DNA of 64,000 nt from Flavobacteriales bacterium (GCA_016779995.1 JADHMO010000004.1:62001-126000); one strand, 5' to 3'. Shown: positions 1-8,771, counted from the first letter of the stretch. Notes: generated by a model not told the origin, from the letters alone. Numbers and translations are program-made.

Positions 1-542
1 GCTGAATTACCACTAATTAGTGTCCTTTCGAATGTGGCAATAGCCTTTGTAAGTACTCTTGGGCTAGGCTCTTCTCCATAAGCTTCAAAGGATAGCTGCA
101 CATATTCTGAACTCTTTTTCATTCGCTCAGCCACTAGAATTACGCTAAAGTCAAACTCATTAGTTTCGTGTATTGGAATATTAACTTGTGCTTCTAAACT
201 CGGATTTAGTCCGTCGAGCAAAAACTTGTCTTGATAAGCAACATTGGTCAATGTTGGTGTATTTCTAGAAACCTCTTGATCTCTTATACCAACTCCTTTA
301 GTCCTTCTGTCGGTAAAGGCAAACTTTGGCACATGACAACTTGCGCAAGACAAAGTGGAATCTCTAGATAACATTTTGTCAAAAAATAATTTTTTTCCCA
401 ACTCAATACGCTTTGCTGAAATTGAATTGTCTTCTGGAATGTAAGGTTGTGGAAAGCCTTGAGGAACTATCAATTCATAACTTTTATCTACTAGTATAAT
501 TCCAAAAACACTAAGACATAAAACTAAAAGTGTTTTAAACAT
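1..542 (-). CDS. Di-heme cytochrome c peroxidase / MauG family protein (C-terminal part outside window)
   Basis: Reading the minus strand from an ATG at 540-542 gives an open frame to the window edge (about 180 residues; the rest lies before position 1). A hydrophobic N-terminal segment (residues 1-18) suggests export. A c-type heme site CASCH lies at residues 66-70, inside the usual cytochrome-c-peroxidase context (ELGKKLFFDKMLSRD before it, FAFTDRR after it, then RNTPTLTNVAY). The family either reduces peroxide in the periplasm or, in MauG/MbnH members, oxidises a protein partner. Its start is three bases from the stop of the MbnP-like gene upstream, so the two are co-transcribed and probably form an MbnP-MbnH-like pair. 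The second heme site and ligands cannot be seen, so peroxidase versus MauG-type activity is open. Confidence 0.88.
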   Translation of the reverse strand, partial: MFKTLLVLCLSVFGIILVDKSYELIVPQGFPQPYIPEDNSISAKRIELGKKLFFDKMLSRDSTLSCASCHVPKFAFTDRRTKGVGIRDQEVSRNTPTLTNVAYQDKFLLDGLNPSLEAQVNIPIHETNEFDFSVILVAERMKKSSEYVQLSFEAYGEEPSPRVLTKAIATFERTLISGNS

Positions 543-545
543 CTA

Positions 546-1541
546 CTACCTAGTTACGATAAATTGTTGAGACTTTTGATACCCCATTTCACTCGTGAAA
601 ATGGCATAGTATATTCCTGTTGGTAGTTCGGACTTAACGAAATAATTGCCTTCAAAACCTATGTTTTTTTCATCAACCATTCGTCTTCCACTCATATCAA
701 TGATGCTTAAAGAGTAGTTTGATTTTGGTAATTTGTAAAATAAGGTAGGTGCGTATGGCATTCTGTAGTCTACACTAATAAATGCTAAATCTTCAAGTTG
801 AGTTGTTATATTGACAGTTTCAGCAGGTGAAGCCGTGAAAACATTTTGAGAATTGGTATTGTCCACAACGCTAATATTTGGAGCTCCAGCGCCATGCTGT
901 ATTCCTATAGTTTCAAAATCCATTTGTTTGAACCAACGTTCTATATTAACATAAAGTGGCAAGGTGATTTCAGAGTTAATGGCTGTTATTGGCTCCTCAA
1001 AGGTAATAGGGTCTATTGTTCTCAATAATTCATCTCCGAAACACTCAAGCTGAAATGCTTTGTTTGGAGAGCCGTTATCTGTATTATCTACCCTACCGTC
1101 TAAGATTAAGAAAAAATATCCCGCAGGCCAACCCCAATCCATAGGTGGAGTTTTAGGCCCTAAAGGATGAGAAGCAGACCAATTACTCGTATTACCATGG
1201 TTGGCATCATAATCTACTCCTAAGTCAAAAGCTATTTTTTCTACACTATTAATGTCGTATGTATTTTCAATACTATAATTGGTGACGTTGCCTTCACCTA
1301 GTATATAAATATCGGTTAAAGGTGTAACTTGACCCCCATCGTGAGTAATCTTGATCGAAGACATATAATACCTAACAGGGTAAAAGTTCACCGCTCTGTC
1401 TTGATAGTCAGTATATGACTGATTGTAAACTAAGGGTTGTCCTCTAAAAATGTGATTCAACTCTAATTTTATACTGTTTTGGGCATAAAATAAAGTGGGA
1501 ATAATAGATGCAAATAGTAAGATGGCAATGTTCTTTTTCAT
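546..1541 (-). CDS. MbnP-like secreted protein with type IX secretion sorting domain
   Basis: The 331-residue product has a signal peptide (MKKNIAILLFASIIPTLFYA) and an MbnP-like body: residues 25-230 include VRYYMSSIKI, SHPLGP and the Trp-rich DWGWPAGYFF at about 135-144. MbnP proteins are copper-binding periplasmic or surface proteins encoded beside a MauG-like di-heme enzyme (MbnH) that oxidises a Trp in MbnP. The next gene here is exactly such a di-heme protein, three bases away. The last ~70 residues (from SNYSLSIIDMSGRR through GIYYAIF to QQFIVTR) form a type IX secretion C-terminal sorting domain, so the protein should be exported through the outer membrane and attached or released. 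The family call rests on motif resemblance plus gene context. Confidence 0.78.
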   Translation of the reverse strand: MKKNIAILLFASIIPTLFYAQNSIKLELNHIFRGQPLVYNQSYTDYQDRAVNFYPVRYYMSSIKITHDGGQVTPLTDIYILGEGNVTNYSIENTYDINSVEKIAFDLGVDYDANHGNTSNWSASHPLGPKTPPMDWGWPAGYFFLILDGRVDNTDNGSPNKAFQLECFGDELLRTIDPITFEEPITAINSEITLPLYVNIERWFKQMDFETIGIQHGAGAPNISVVDNTNSQNVFTASPAETVNITTQLEDLAFISVDYRMPYAPTLFYKLPKSNYSLSIIDMSGRRMVDEKNIGFEGNYFVKSELPTGIYYAIFTSEMGYQKSQQFIVTR

Positions 1542-1691
1542 GGTTTGGATTGGGTTATTGATATGACATGCAATTTACAAAACTGTAGCGTTATAAAGAA
1601 ATTTAATTCCTTGAATGTTTCTATTTCTTACGCTTTCTAGAGCCAAAATTTCATGCCAAATAAATAATTATATTTTTTATAAAAAATATGA

Positions 1692-1699
1692 TAGCTTTG
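1692..1699 (+). promoter_or_regulatory. -7 promoter element TAGCTTTG of neuA
   Basis: This matches the Bacteroidota -7 consensus TAnnTTTG. It lies only six bases before the ATG at 1706, so transcription should begin at or next to that ATG. The in-frame ATG at 1688 would then be upstream of the transcript. No clear TTG -33 element is visible. Confidence 0.5.
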
Positions 1700-1705
1700 T
1701 ATATA

Positions 1706-2377
1706 ATGAGTTCTTCTAGTAAAATATTAGTCATTATACCAGCTCGTGCAGGCTCAAAACGTATTAAAGGCAAAAATACTAAGCCTTTTAATGGTTTTCC
1801 GCTCATTGTGCATAGCATTAAATATGCTCAAAGCTACATTGGTGGTGATATTATCATTTCTACTGACGACAAACAAATTGGGTCAATCGCTGAACAATAC
1901 AATATTCCTATACTATGGCGCAACGAAAGTTTGGCTCAAGACCAAACGCCAACTACAGATGTTGTTAAAGATGTAGTGTCAAGAGTGGAAAAATTATATG
2001 ACTTTGTTGTATTACTACAACCTACCAATCCATTGCGACCAAAAAAAATGTTTAAAGAAGCTCTCGATTTACTACAAGAAAAGAAAAGCGATAGTCTTTT
2101 AACGGTAAGTTTAAGTAAGCATAAACTTGGTAAAATCAAACATTCTGCCTTTAAACACTACACCTATGAATTTGGTCAAAGATCACAAGATTTAGAGCCA
2201 TTATACTATGAAAATGGATTGTTGTATATATGTTCATTTGAACTAGCTAAAAATGGTAAGCTGATGAGTGAAAACCCAACAGCCATGCTCATAGAACATC
2301 CTTATGGTAGTGTAGATATTGATACGGAACTGGATTGGAAATGGGCAGAATTAATTTCAAAAGAATACAATGATTGA
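1706..2377 (+). CDS. neuA: N-acylneuraminate cytidylyltransferase (CMP-sialic acid synthetase)
   Basis: This enzyme activates a nonulosonic (sialic-type) acid with CTP to give the CMP-sugar. The nucleotide-binding start [15 protein letters not shown] near the N terminus, then [22 protein letters not shown] and the C-terminal DIDTELDW are family hallmarks. Length is 223 residues, normal for a single-domain NeuA. I place the start at 1706 because a -7 promoter element sits at 1692-1699; an ATG six codons earlier (1688) is less likely. The end overlaps neuB by eight bases, the first of two such overlaps in a tight neuA-neuB-neuC operon. Sequence alone cannot fully separate neuraminic from legionaminic acid specificity. 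Confidence 0.9.
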   Translation: MSSSSKILVIIPARAGSKRIKGKNTKPFNGFPLIVHSIKYAQSYIGGDIIISTDDKQIGSIAEQYNIPILWRNESLAQDQTPTTDVVKDVVSRVEKLYDFVVLLQPTNPLRPKKMFKEALDLLQEKKSDSLLTVSLSKHKLGKIKHSAFKHYTYEFGQRSQDLEPLYYENGLLYICSFELAKNGKLMSENPTAMLIEHPYGSVDIDTELDWKWAELISKEYND

Positions 2378-3401
2378 AATAGCAGGAAGAAAAATTGGAG
2401 CTGAATACCCTCCGGTAGTGATTGCTGAAATTGGCATTAATCACGAAGGTAGTTTGAAGGTAGCTAAAGAAATGGTAGATGCAGCCTTCAGAGCAGGTGT
2501 TGAAATCGTAAAACACCAAACACATATCGTAGAAGACGAAATGAGTGGAGCTGCAAAAAAAGTAATCCCTGGAAATGCCGATGTCTCTATTTATGAGATT
2601 ATGGAGCGTTGCTCCTTGAGTGAACAAGAAGAATTTGAACTCAAAGAATATGTTGAATCTAAAGGCATGATATTTATTAGCACCCCATTTTCTAGAGCCG
2701 CCGCCGATAGATTACGCCAATGGGACGTCCCAGCCTATAAAATTGGTTCTGGAGAATGTAACAACTATCCATTATTAGAACATATAGCCTCTTTTGGCAA
2801 ACCCATTATTTTGAGTACTGGCATGAATACCATTGAGAGTATTGCCAAAGCTGTTTCTATCTTTGAAAAGCACCAAGTTCAATATGCTTTATTACATACC
2901 ACCAACTTATATCCTACTCCCAACCGCTTAGTAAGACTTGGTGCTATGCAAGAAATGGCCAATCACTTTTCAGGTACAACCTTTGGCTTATCGGACCACA
3001 CCCTTACTAATCACGCCTGTTTGGCAGCCGTAGCTTTAGGGGCATCTATTTTAGAAAGACATTTTACCGATCATATGGGCAGAAAGGGACCCGACATAGT
3101 GTGTTCTATGGACGAAGAAAACTGCAAAGCACTTATTGAAGGTAGTCATATTATATGGGAGCAAAGCGGCGGAACAAAAGGACCTGCCAAAGAAGAACAG
3201 GTTACCATAGACTTTGCTTTTGCAACAGTATGCTCTATTCAAGCTATAAAAAAGGGAGAGGTGCTAAGTATGGAAAATATTTGGGTAAAACGCCCCGGAA
3301 CAGGAACAATACTGGCAGAGCATTTTAATTCTATATTAGGAAGAAAAGCCACAAGAGATATTGAAAATGATGAACAATTAAACTGGGAAGATTTTGAATA
3401 A
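2370..3401 (+). CDS. neuB: N-acetylneuraminate synthase
   Basis: NeuB condenses ManNAc with phosphoenolpyruvate to make N-acetylneuraminate. The 343 residues show the NeuB TIM-barrel signatures ([12 protein letters not shown] near the N terminus, [55 protein letters not shown]) and a C-terminal SAF (antifreeze-like) domain with VKRPGTG. The motif set resembles E. coli NeuB more than the legionaminate or pseudaminate synthases, which favours true sialic acid. It starts inside neuA and its end overlaps neuC by eight bases, indicating translational coupling. Confidence in the enzyme class is high; the exact acyl substrate is inferred. Confidence 0.92.
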   Translation: MIEIAGRKIGAEYPPVVIAEIGINHEGSLKVAKEMVDAAFRAGVEIVKHQTHIVEDEMSGAAKKVIPGNADVSIYEIMERCSLSEQEEFELKEYVESKGMIFISTPFSRAAADRLRQWDVPAYKIGSGECNNYPLLEHIASFGKPIILSTGMNTIESIAKAVSIFEKHQVQYALLHTTNLYPTPNRLVRLGAMQEMANHFSGTTFGLSDHTLTNHACLAAVALGASILERHFTDHMGRKGPDIVCSMDEENCKALIEGSHIIWEQSGGTKGPAKEEQVTIDFAFATVCSIQAIKKGEVLSMENIWVKRPGTGTILAEHFNSILGRKATRDIENDEQLNWEDFE

Positions 3402-4527
3402 AACTATTGTATTTCTTTCAGGTACTCGTGCTGACTTTGGCAAACTAAAGTCGCTAATTAAAATCAGCTCTGAAGCTAAAGAATTTAATGTTCATATTTT
3501 TGCTACGGGTATGCATCTACAAGAAGAATATGGGTATACCGTCAATGAAATCGTAAAGTCTGGCTTTCAAAATATCCACACTTTTGCTAATCATACAGAG
3601 GAGTCAACTATGGACTTGACTTTGGCTAAAACCATTGAAGGCTTATCTAATTTTGTGAAAGAAGTACAAGCCGATTTATTAATTGTTCATGGCGATAGAG
3701 TCGAGGCTCTTGCTGGTGCTATAGTCGGTTCGCTAAATAACATCTTAGTAGGGCATATTGAAGGAGGTGAAGTTTCTGGCACTATTGACGAATTGATTAG
3801 ACACTCCATTAGTAAATTAAGCCATATTCATTTCGTTGCTAATGATGAGGCTAAAAACAGATTGTTGCAAATGGGTGAATTAGAAAATCAAATTTATGTT
3901 ATTGGTTCTCCTGATGTTGATATCATGTTTTCTGAAAACCTGCCTACAATTAAAGAAACATTAGGCTATTATGATATCCCTTATGAAAACTATAACATAT
4001 TGATGTATCACCCAGTAACAACTGACACAAATAATGGCGACCACGCCAAAAGCTTAGTACAAGCGGTTTTAGAAGATAATGGTAACTATATTGTAATAAA
4101 GCCTAATAACGATATGGGGAGTAAGCAAGTCAATCAGGCTTTATCAGAATTAGAGAATAACTCTAGGTTTACTATTTTTCCTTCTTTACGTTTTGAATAT
4201 TTTTTAGTGCTATTAAAACACTGTAATTTCATTATTGGTAATAGTAGCGCAGGTGTTAGAGAGGCTCCTTATTATGGGGTGAACAGTATTGATATTGGCA
4301 ACAGACAACTCAATAGAGCAAAGTCTGAAAGTATCATACACACTAGCCACAACAAAAACGATATAATTTTAGCTATACAAAAAGCTAAGGAAAAAGAAAG
4401 TAATGACCAAAAACTTCCGTTTGGCAAAGGACAAAGTGACCGATTGTTTATTGATTTACTTAAATCAAAAAGCCTATGGGCAATTCCTTGCCAAAAACAA
4501 TTTAAGGATAGAGAAATAAAAGATTGA
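3394..4527 (+). CDS. neuC: UDP-N-acetylglucosamine 2-epimerase (hydrolysing), NeuC type
   Basis: This cytosolic enzyme converts UDP-GlcNAc to ManNAc and UDP, supplying NeuB. The 377 residues carry the epimerase fold signatures: [12 protein letters not shown] at the start, [32 protein letters not shown], and [14 protein letters not shown] near the C-terminal part. The start is a TTG at 3394-3396 overlapping the neuB stop; the first in-frame ATG lies after the conserved GTRADFG segment, so the TTG start is needed to keep the fold intact. The gene ends the operon; pheS converges from the other strand 11 bases later. A LegG-type activity on another UDP-sugar is the main alternative. Confidence 0.88.
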   Translation: MNKTIVFLSGTRADFGKLKSLIKISSEAKEFNVHIFATGMHLQEEYGYTVNEIVKSGFQNIHTFANHTEESTMDLTLAKTIEGLSNFVKEVQADLLIVHGDRVEALAGAIVGSLNNILVGHIEGGEVSGTIDELIRHSISKLSHIHFVANDEAKNRLLQMGELENQIYVIGSPDVDIMFSENLPTIKETLGYYDIPYENYNILMYHPVTTDTNNGDHAKSLVQAVLEDNGNYIVIKPNNDMGSKQVNQALSELENNSRFTIFPSLRFEYFLVLLKHCNFIIGNSSAGVREAPYYGVNSIDIGNRQLNRAKSESIIHTSHNKNDIILAIQKAKEKESNDQKLPFGKGQSDRLFIDLLKSKSLWAIPCQKQFKDREIKD

Positions 4528-4538
4528 TACTCTTTTTA

Positions 4539-5558
4539 CTAAAACGTAGATTTGAATTGTTCTAGAAAACGAACATCATTTTCAAAAAATAAACGCAAGT
4601 CTTTGACTTGGTATTTGAGCATAGCTATACGCTCTATCCCCATGCCAAAAGCAAAGCCTGTATATACATTAGGGTCAATACCGCAATTCTTAATAACGTT
4701 GGGGTCAACCATACCACAACCTAATATTTCTAGGTAACCCGTGTATTTACATACATTACATCCCTTGCCAGAGCATATGTTACAAGAAACATCTACCTCA
4801 GCACTAGGTTCTGTAAAGGGAAAATAAGACGGTCGTAAACGAATCTCTGTCTTGTCCCCAAACATCTCTTTAGCAAAATAAAGTAACGTTTGTTTAAGGT
4901 CGGCAAAAGAAACGTCTTTATCAATATATAAACCCTCTACTTGATGAAATATACAATGTGCCCTAGCGGATATCGCTTCGTTTCTATATACTCTACCTGG
5001 AGATAATGTTCTAATGGGAGGTTGGTTATTTTCCATAAACCTAACTTGAACAGAGGAGGTATGAGTTCTCAATAAAATATCTGGGTTTTGCTGAATAAAA
5101 AAGGTGTCCTGCATATCTCTAGCAGGATGTTCGTCAGGCAAGTTAAGAGCAGTAAAATTGTGCCAATCGTCTTCTATTTCAGGTCCTTCAGAAAGGGTAA
5201 ACCCTATGCGCTTAAAAATCTCAACAATTTCATTTCTCACCAATGATAAGGGGTGTCTACTGCCTAGTTGGTCTTCAGTCACTGGTCTAGATAAATCTAA
5301 ACCTGAAGATTGTTGAGTACTTTCAGAAAAACGAGTCTTTCCTTCATCTAATTTATCCTGAATAGCTTGTTTAAGCTGATTTAAAGCTTGTCCAAAATCT
5401 TTTTTTTGGTCGTTTGGCACTTCTTTAAAAGCTGCAAACAAATCATTCATCTTACCTTTTTTACCAAGATATTGGATGCGAAACTGTTCTAACTCTTCTA
5501 GATTTTTAGGGGAATATGATGAAACCTCTTCTAGTAAAACCTTTACTTTATCTAACAT
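4539..5558 (-). CDS. pheS: Phenylalanine-tRNA ligase alpha subunit
   Basis: PheS is the catalytic subunit of the cytoplasmic heterotetramer that charges tRNA-Phe. The 339-residue protein has the N-terminal coiled-coil arm (residues 1-90, with LGKKGKMNDLF), then the class II core: HPLSLVRNEI, motif 2 region RTHTSSVQVRFM, the substrate-pocket segment FFIQQNPDILLR, a Cys-rich insert (CNICSGKGCNVCKYTG) and motif 3 GFAFGMGIERIAML near the C terminus. Length fits the family. It directly follows the cyclophilin gene with no spacer. pheT is not in this window. Confidence 0.97.
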   Translation of the reverse strand: MLDKVKVLLEEVSSYSPKNLEELEQFRIQYLGKKGKMNDLFAAFKEVPNDQKKDFGQALNQLKQAIQDKLDEGKTRFSESTQQSSGLDLSRPVTEDQLGSRHPLSLVRNEIVEIFKRIGFTLSEGPEIEDDWHNFTALNLPDEHPARDMQDTFFIQQNPDILLRTHTSSVQVRFMENNQPPIRTLSPGRVYRNEAISARAHCIFHQVEGLYIDKDVSFADLKQTLLYFAKEMFGDKTEIRLRPSYFPFTEPSAEVDVSCNICSGKGCNVCKYTGYLEILGCGMVDPNVIKNCGIDPNVYTGFAFGMGIERIAMLKYQVKDLRLFFENDVRFLEQFKSTF

Positions 5559-6209
5559 CTATTTGATTATGCTTATATTCATAATTACTTTATCCTTAGG
5601 CAAGTTGTTTTTGTCTCTAGTGACATTGGATATTTTTGAGATAATCTCTAATCCTTCCACTAACTCACCAAATACGGTATAGTTAGCATCTAAATGCGGC
5701 GTGCCTCCAACGGTTGTATAGGCTTTTTTCTGAGCAGGACTAAATTCTATCCGCATCCTTTGGGCAAATAGGTCAATGGTATTATTATCATATACTTGGC
5801 CTTCAACGATATAAAACTGTGAACCCGAAGACTCTTTTTTAGGATTAACAGCATCGCCCATTCGTGCCGCTGCAAGTGCTCCTTTTTTATGAAAAAATTG
5901 GGGGTTAAACTCTGCTGGCAAAGTGTATCCTGGTCCGCCATTTCCTATTGTTGTGTTTGGAGTGTCGTCTTTAGAAACAGGGTCGCCACCTTGAATCATA
6001 AATCCAGGGATAACTCTATGGAAAAGTGTCCCGTCATAAAAACCTTCTTTGACCAACTTTATAAAATTATCTCTATGAATGGGAGTTTCATCATAAAGCT
6101 CTGCAACCATGTCGCCATATTTGGTTGATATTTTCACTTTTACTCGCTCTTGTGAGTGCGCTAAAAGACTAAATGTTAGAGCAAATACAGCTATTAAAAT
6201 TGGTTTCAT
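5559..6209 (-). CDS. Exported cyclophilin-type peptidyl-prolyl isomerase
   Basis: The 216-residue protein has a signal peptide ending near LLAHSQ, so it acts outside the cytoplasm in protein folding. Cyclophilin motifs are clear: NFIKLVKEGFYDGTLFHRVI with the catalytic Arg in FHRVIPGFMIQGGD, GSQFYI, and TVFGELVEGLEII near the C terminus. An insertion around DTIDLFAQRMRIEFSPAQ-like residues separates the last core motifs, as in many Bacteroidota cyclophilins. It abuts pheS without a gap, suggesting co-transcription. No lipobox Cys is present, so it is probably soluble in the periplasm. Confidence 0.93.
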   Translation of the reverse strand: MKPILIAVFALTFSLLAHSQERVKVKISTKYGDMVAELYDETPIHRDNFIKLVKEGFYDGTLFHRVIPGFMIQGGDPVSKDDTPNTTIGNGGPGYTLPAEFNPQFFHKKGALAAARMGDAVNPKKESSGSQFYIVEGQVYDNNTIDLFAQRMRIEFSPAQKKAYTTVGGTPHLDANYTVFGELVEGLEIISKISNVTRDKNNLPKDKVIMNISIIK

Positions 6210-6217
6210 ATTATTAC

Positions 6218-6225
6218 TATCTTTG
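6218..6225 (+). promoter_or_regulatory. -7 promoter element TATCTTTG
   Basis: This is an exact TAnnTTTG match 36 bases before the ATG of the small lipoprotein at 6262. A TTG at 6200-6202 is a possible -33 element but the spacing is short (15 bases). Confidence 0.5.
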
Positions 6226-6261
6226 TTTGAATAAGCAAATTAACAAATAATCATTTACAAA

Positions 6262-6630
6262 ATGAAGATAAGTAGACTGCTGATTGTTATTATTACACTA
6301 TTTTCTATGTCATCGTGCTACGAAGAACCCTTGACTAAAGGTATTATTACCGTTTATGATTCGGAAGGAAATACCGTAAGTGGTGCAATCGTAAAACTAT
6401 ACCAAGAAGACATAGTTGGTGTAACTCAAACGAATGTTGTTAGCACTTTAGTATCTGACTTCAATGGACAAACAGAACATGTTCTTGAACTTGAAGCCTT
6501 AATGAATGTTGAAGCCTACACATTATCTGAGTCTGCGTCAGCTGACACCCTTCTGTATGGCACTACTGTTATACGTTTAATGCGAGGAAAAACAATTTAT
6601 AAAAACATAGAAATACTACCACTGAACTAG
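6262..6630 (+). CDS. Small lipoprotein with carboxypeptidase-regulatory-like fold
   Basis: A 122-residue predicted lipoprotein: a hydrophobic signal segment ends in a lipobox (FSMSSC, Cys at about residue 19). The mature part (GIITVYDSEGNTVSGAIVKLYQ) resembles the start of carboxypeptidase-regulatory-like/Ig-like beta domains, which are common in Bacteroidota surface proteins. No catalytic motif is visible and no specific function can be given. Its stop overlaps the stop of the convergent gene at 6627. It has its own promoter element at 6218-6225. Confidence 0.8.
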   Translation: MKISRLLIVIITLFSMSSCYEEPLTKGIITVYDSEGNTVSGAIVKLYQEDIVGVTQTNVVSTLVSDFNGQTEHVLELEALMNVEAYTLSESASADTLLYGTTVIRLMRGKTIYKNIEILPLN

Positions 6631-6953
6631 TTAAAGTATTCTATAATAGCCTCTTTTATCATTTCGTCTTGCTGTTTAGCATTCATACTTGGCAGCTTAT
6701 CTGTGGCTTTCCAATGAGGCCAGCCTTCTTCATCGTGTCCTGCGAATTCATAAATCCCCCACTGACTTAGCAAAGCGCAAACTGCGACATGTATAACGTC
6801 TAACTTTTGATTTTTAGTTAGCTTTTGATAGCCTTGACCCAATTCTTGTAAGCCAATAAGAAATAATATGGCCTGTAAATCTAAGCCCTCACCAAATCGA
6901 TGACTTAATTTTACCACTAAATCTTTCCAATTTTTATCTAAGCTATTTTCCAT
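6627..6953 (-). CDS. Conserved-looking hypothetical protein, cytoplasmic
   Basis: I do not recognise a named family. The 108 residues have no signal peptide or membrane segment, and look mostly helical (IQLVVKLSHRFGEGLDLQ-like N-terminal part is amphipathic) with a Trp-rich stretch WGIYEFAGHDEEGWPHW in the middle. The gene is real-looking because a TATTTTTG element on the minus strand (6958-6965) lies four bases before the ATG and the reading frame fills the space between cvpA and the lipoprotein. Only 28 bases separate it from the divergent cvpA. Confidence 0.75.
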   Translation of the reverse strand: MENSLDKNWKDLVVKLSHRFGEGLDLQAILFLIGLQELGQGYQKLTKNQKLDVIHVAVCALLSQWGIYEFAGHDEEGWPHWKATDKLPSMNAKQQDEMIKEAIIEYFN

Positions 6954-6957
6954 CGCA

Positions 6958-6965
6958 CAAAAATA
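6958..6965 (-). promoter_or_regulatory. -7 promoter element TATTTTTG of the 6627-6953 gene
   Basis: Exact TAnnTTTG match on the minus strand, four bases before the ATG at 6953, implying a leaderless message. It sits back to back with the plus-strand element at 6967-6974. Confidence 0.5.
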
Positions 6966-6966
6966 C

Positions 6967-6974
6967 TACTTTTG
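6967..6974 (+). promoter_or_regulatory. -7 promoter element TACTTTTG of cvpA
   Basis: Exact TAnnTTTG match seven bases before the cvpA ATG at 6982, implying a leaderless or nearly leaderless message. Confidence 0.5.
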
Positions 6975-6981
6975 AAGTCTT

Positions 6982-7530
6982 ATGAATTATTTAGATATCA
7001 TTTTAGCTGTTCCCTTATTATGGGGTTTGTACAAAGGAATTAGTAAGGGCATTGTTAAAGAATTAGCTACTTTAATAGCTTTAATAGCTGGTATTTATGG
7101 TGCTGTTCATTTTGCAGATAATATTCACCCTTATTTAAAAGAACAGTTTGCTATAGAATCTTCTTTCCTGCCAATAGTCTCTTTTGCTATCACTTTTATT
7201 GTTATTGTTCTGGCTGTAAAACTTGTAGGATTTATTATTGATAAAATTGTAAAAGCAGTTGCTTTAGGAATAATTAGTCGCTTATTAGGGGGTGTCTTCG
7301 GTGTATTGAAAACCGCATTTATACTTAGTGCCTTGCTACTCATTATCAATACCTTTGACTACTACCTAAAGCTGATTCCTGTAGAGCAAAAGAAACAATC
7401 TGTATTGTATAAGCCCATTTCCAATATGATTCCCTCTATTATGCCCAACGTGAAAGACGGCGACTCCTTAATTAAAGAAGCGGATAAGATATGGAAAGAT
7501 ACGGAAGAAAAAATTAATCTTGAGTTATAG
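6982..7530 (+). CDS. CvpA family inner-membrane protein
   Basis: The 182-residue protein has four hydrophobic spans (about residues 5-25, 28-45, 62-85 and 100-125) and the CvpA opening NYLDIILAVPLLWGLYKGISKGIVKELATL. CvpA-family proteins are required for colicin V production in E. coli and more generally affect envelope functions; the biochemical role is unsettled. The C-terminal ~60 residues are hydrophilic (KDGDSLIKEADKIWKD). The 3' end overlaps the convergent pgk gene by 17 bases. Confidence 0.88.
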   Translation: MNYLDIILAVPLLWGLYKGISKGIVKELATLIALIAGIYGAVHFADNIHPYLKEQFAIESSFLPIVSFAITFIVIVLAVKLVGFIIDKIVKAVALGIISRLLGGVFGVLKTAFILSALLLIINTFDYYLKLIPVEQKKQSVLYKPISNMIPSIMPNVKDGDSLIKEADKIWKDTEEKINLEL

Positions 7531-8704
7531 CTGCAATTCCCGGTAATGCTTTGCCCTCTAAATATTCAAGCATAGCTCCTCCGCCAGTAGAAACATAACT
7601 CACCTTGTCAGACAAATTATATTTGTTAATAGCTGCAACAGAATCTCCTCCTCCTACTAATGTAAAGGCTCCTTTTTGTGTGGCACTAACTAATGCATCG
7701 GCAATAGCTTTTGTCCCTTGAGAAAAGTTTTCCATCTCAAAAACACCCATTGGGCCATTCCATAGAACTGTGGCAGATTGCTCTATTACTTCAGTAAATT
7801 GTTGAGCCGTCTGATGACCTATATCTAAGCCCATAAAACCCTCTGGAACATTACCAACTAAAGAATATTCTTTATTAGCGTCATTATCAAATTTATCCGC
7901 ATTCATAGAGTCCGTAGGAATGCAAAGTCTAACGCCTTTTGATTTAGCGGTCTCAATAATTTCAAGAGCTAAATCTAATTTATCTTCTTCAACCAATGAA
8001 TTACCTACTTCTCCTCCCATAGCCTTGACAAAAGTATAAGTCATTCCTCCACCTATAATCAAGTTGTCGACTTCTTCAAGCATTCTTAGTATAATCGTAA
8101 TTTTAGATGAAACTTTTGCTCCACCCATTATGGCTGTAAACGGTTTTTTTGCTCCACCAACGACCTTATCAATGTTTTCTATTTCATTGGCCATAACATA
8201 GCCAAAGCATTTGTTTTGCTTAAAAAATTGAGCAATAATTGCTGTTGATGCATGGGCTCTATGAGCCGTTCCAAAAGCATCATTTACATAAACATCACCC
8301 AACTCTGAAAGTTGTTTAGCGAAGTCTATATCACCAGCTGTTTCTTCATTATGAAAACGTAAATTTTCAATTAACAATACCTCTCCACTTTTTAGAGATT
8401 TACTGGCTTTTGTTGCCTTGTCACCAACACATTGGTCAATGAATTTAACCTCTTGTGACAATAGGTTGCTTAAGTGTTCTACTAAATGTCGCATCGACAA
8501 ACTATCGTCTTGACCTTTTGGTCTGCCTCTGTGAGACATTAAAACAACAGAACCTCCCGAAGAAATAATTTTGTTTATAGTGGGTAAAGTTGCTCTCATT
8601 CTGGTGTCATCAGTGATGTTTAAATCTGAATCCATCGGCACATTGTAGTCTACCCTAATAAGAAAACGTTGGTTTTGAAAAGGAAAAGAATCTAGGTGTT
8701 TCAT
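7514..8704 (-). CDS. pgk: Phosphoglycerate kinase
   Basis: Pgk transfers a phosphate between 1,3-bisphosphoglycerate and ADP in glycolysis. The 396-residue product shows RVDYNVPMDSD, the basic-patch SHRGRPKG, NDAFGTAHRAHAS, the hinge MGGAKVSSK, LWNGPMGVFE and the nucleotide-site GGGDSVAAI near the C terminus. I place the start at the ATG at 8702-8704 because a -7 promoter element lies at 8720-8727; a TTG inside that element would otherwise give six extra residues. Length is normal. It converges on cvpA and is divergent from holB. Confidence 0.97.
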   Translation of the reverse strand: MKHLDSFPFQNQRFLIRVDYNVPMDSDLNITDDTRMRATLPTINKIISSGGSVVLMSHRGRPKGQDDSLSMRHLVEHLSNLLSQEVKFIDQCVGDKATKASKSLKSGEVLLIENLRFHNEETAGDIDFAKQLSELGDVYVNDAFGTAHRAHASTAIIAQFFKQNKCFGYVMANEIENIDKVVGGAKKPFTAIMGGAKVSSKITIILRMLEEVDNLIIGGGMTYTFVKAMGGEVGNSLVEEDKLDLALEIIETAKSKGVRLCIPTDSMNADKFDNDANKEYSLVGNVPEGFMGLDIGHQTAQQFTEVIEQSATVLWNGPMGVFEMENFSQGTKAIADALVSATQKGAFTLVGGGDSVAAINKYNLSDKVSYVSTGGGAMLEYLEGKALPGIAAITQD

Positions 8705-8719
8705 TTGTGAAAATTTAGG

Positions 8720-8727
8720 CAAATGTA
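8720..8727 (-). promoter_or_regulatory. -7 promoter element TACATTTG of pgk
   Basis: Exact TAnnTTTG match on the minus strand, 15 bases before the pgk ATG. Its position decides the start choice for pgk. Confidence 0.5.
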
Positions 8728-8763
8728 TATTTTCTTTAAGTAATCTAAAAAAGATTTATTCAT

Positions 8764-8771
8764 TACCTTTG
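8764..8771 (+). promoter_or_regulatory. -7 promoter element TACCTTTG of the holB operon
   Basis: Exact TAnnTTTG match 21 bases before the holB-like ATG at 8793. A purine-rich GAGGAG at 8772-8777 lies between them, which could serve as a ribosome site only if included in the short leader. Confidence 0.5.
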
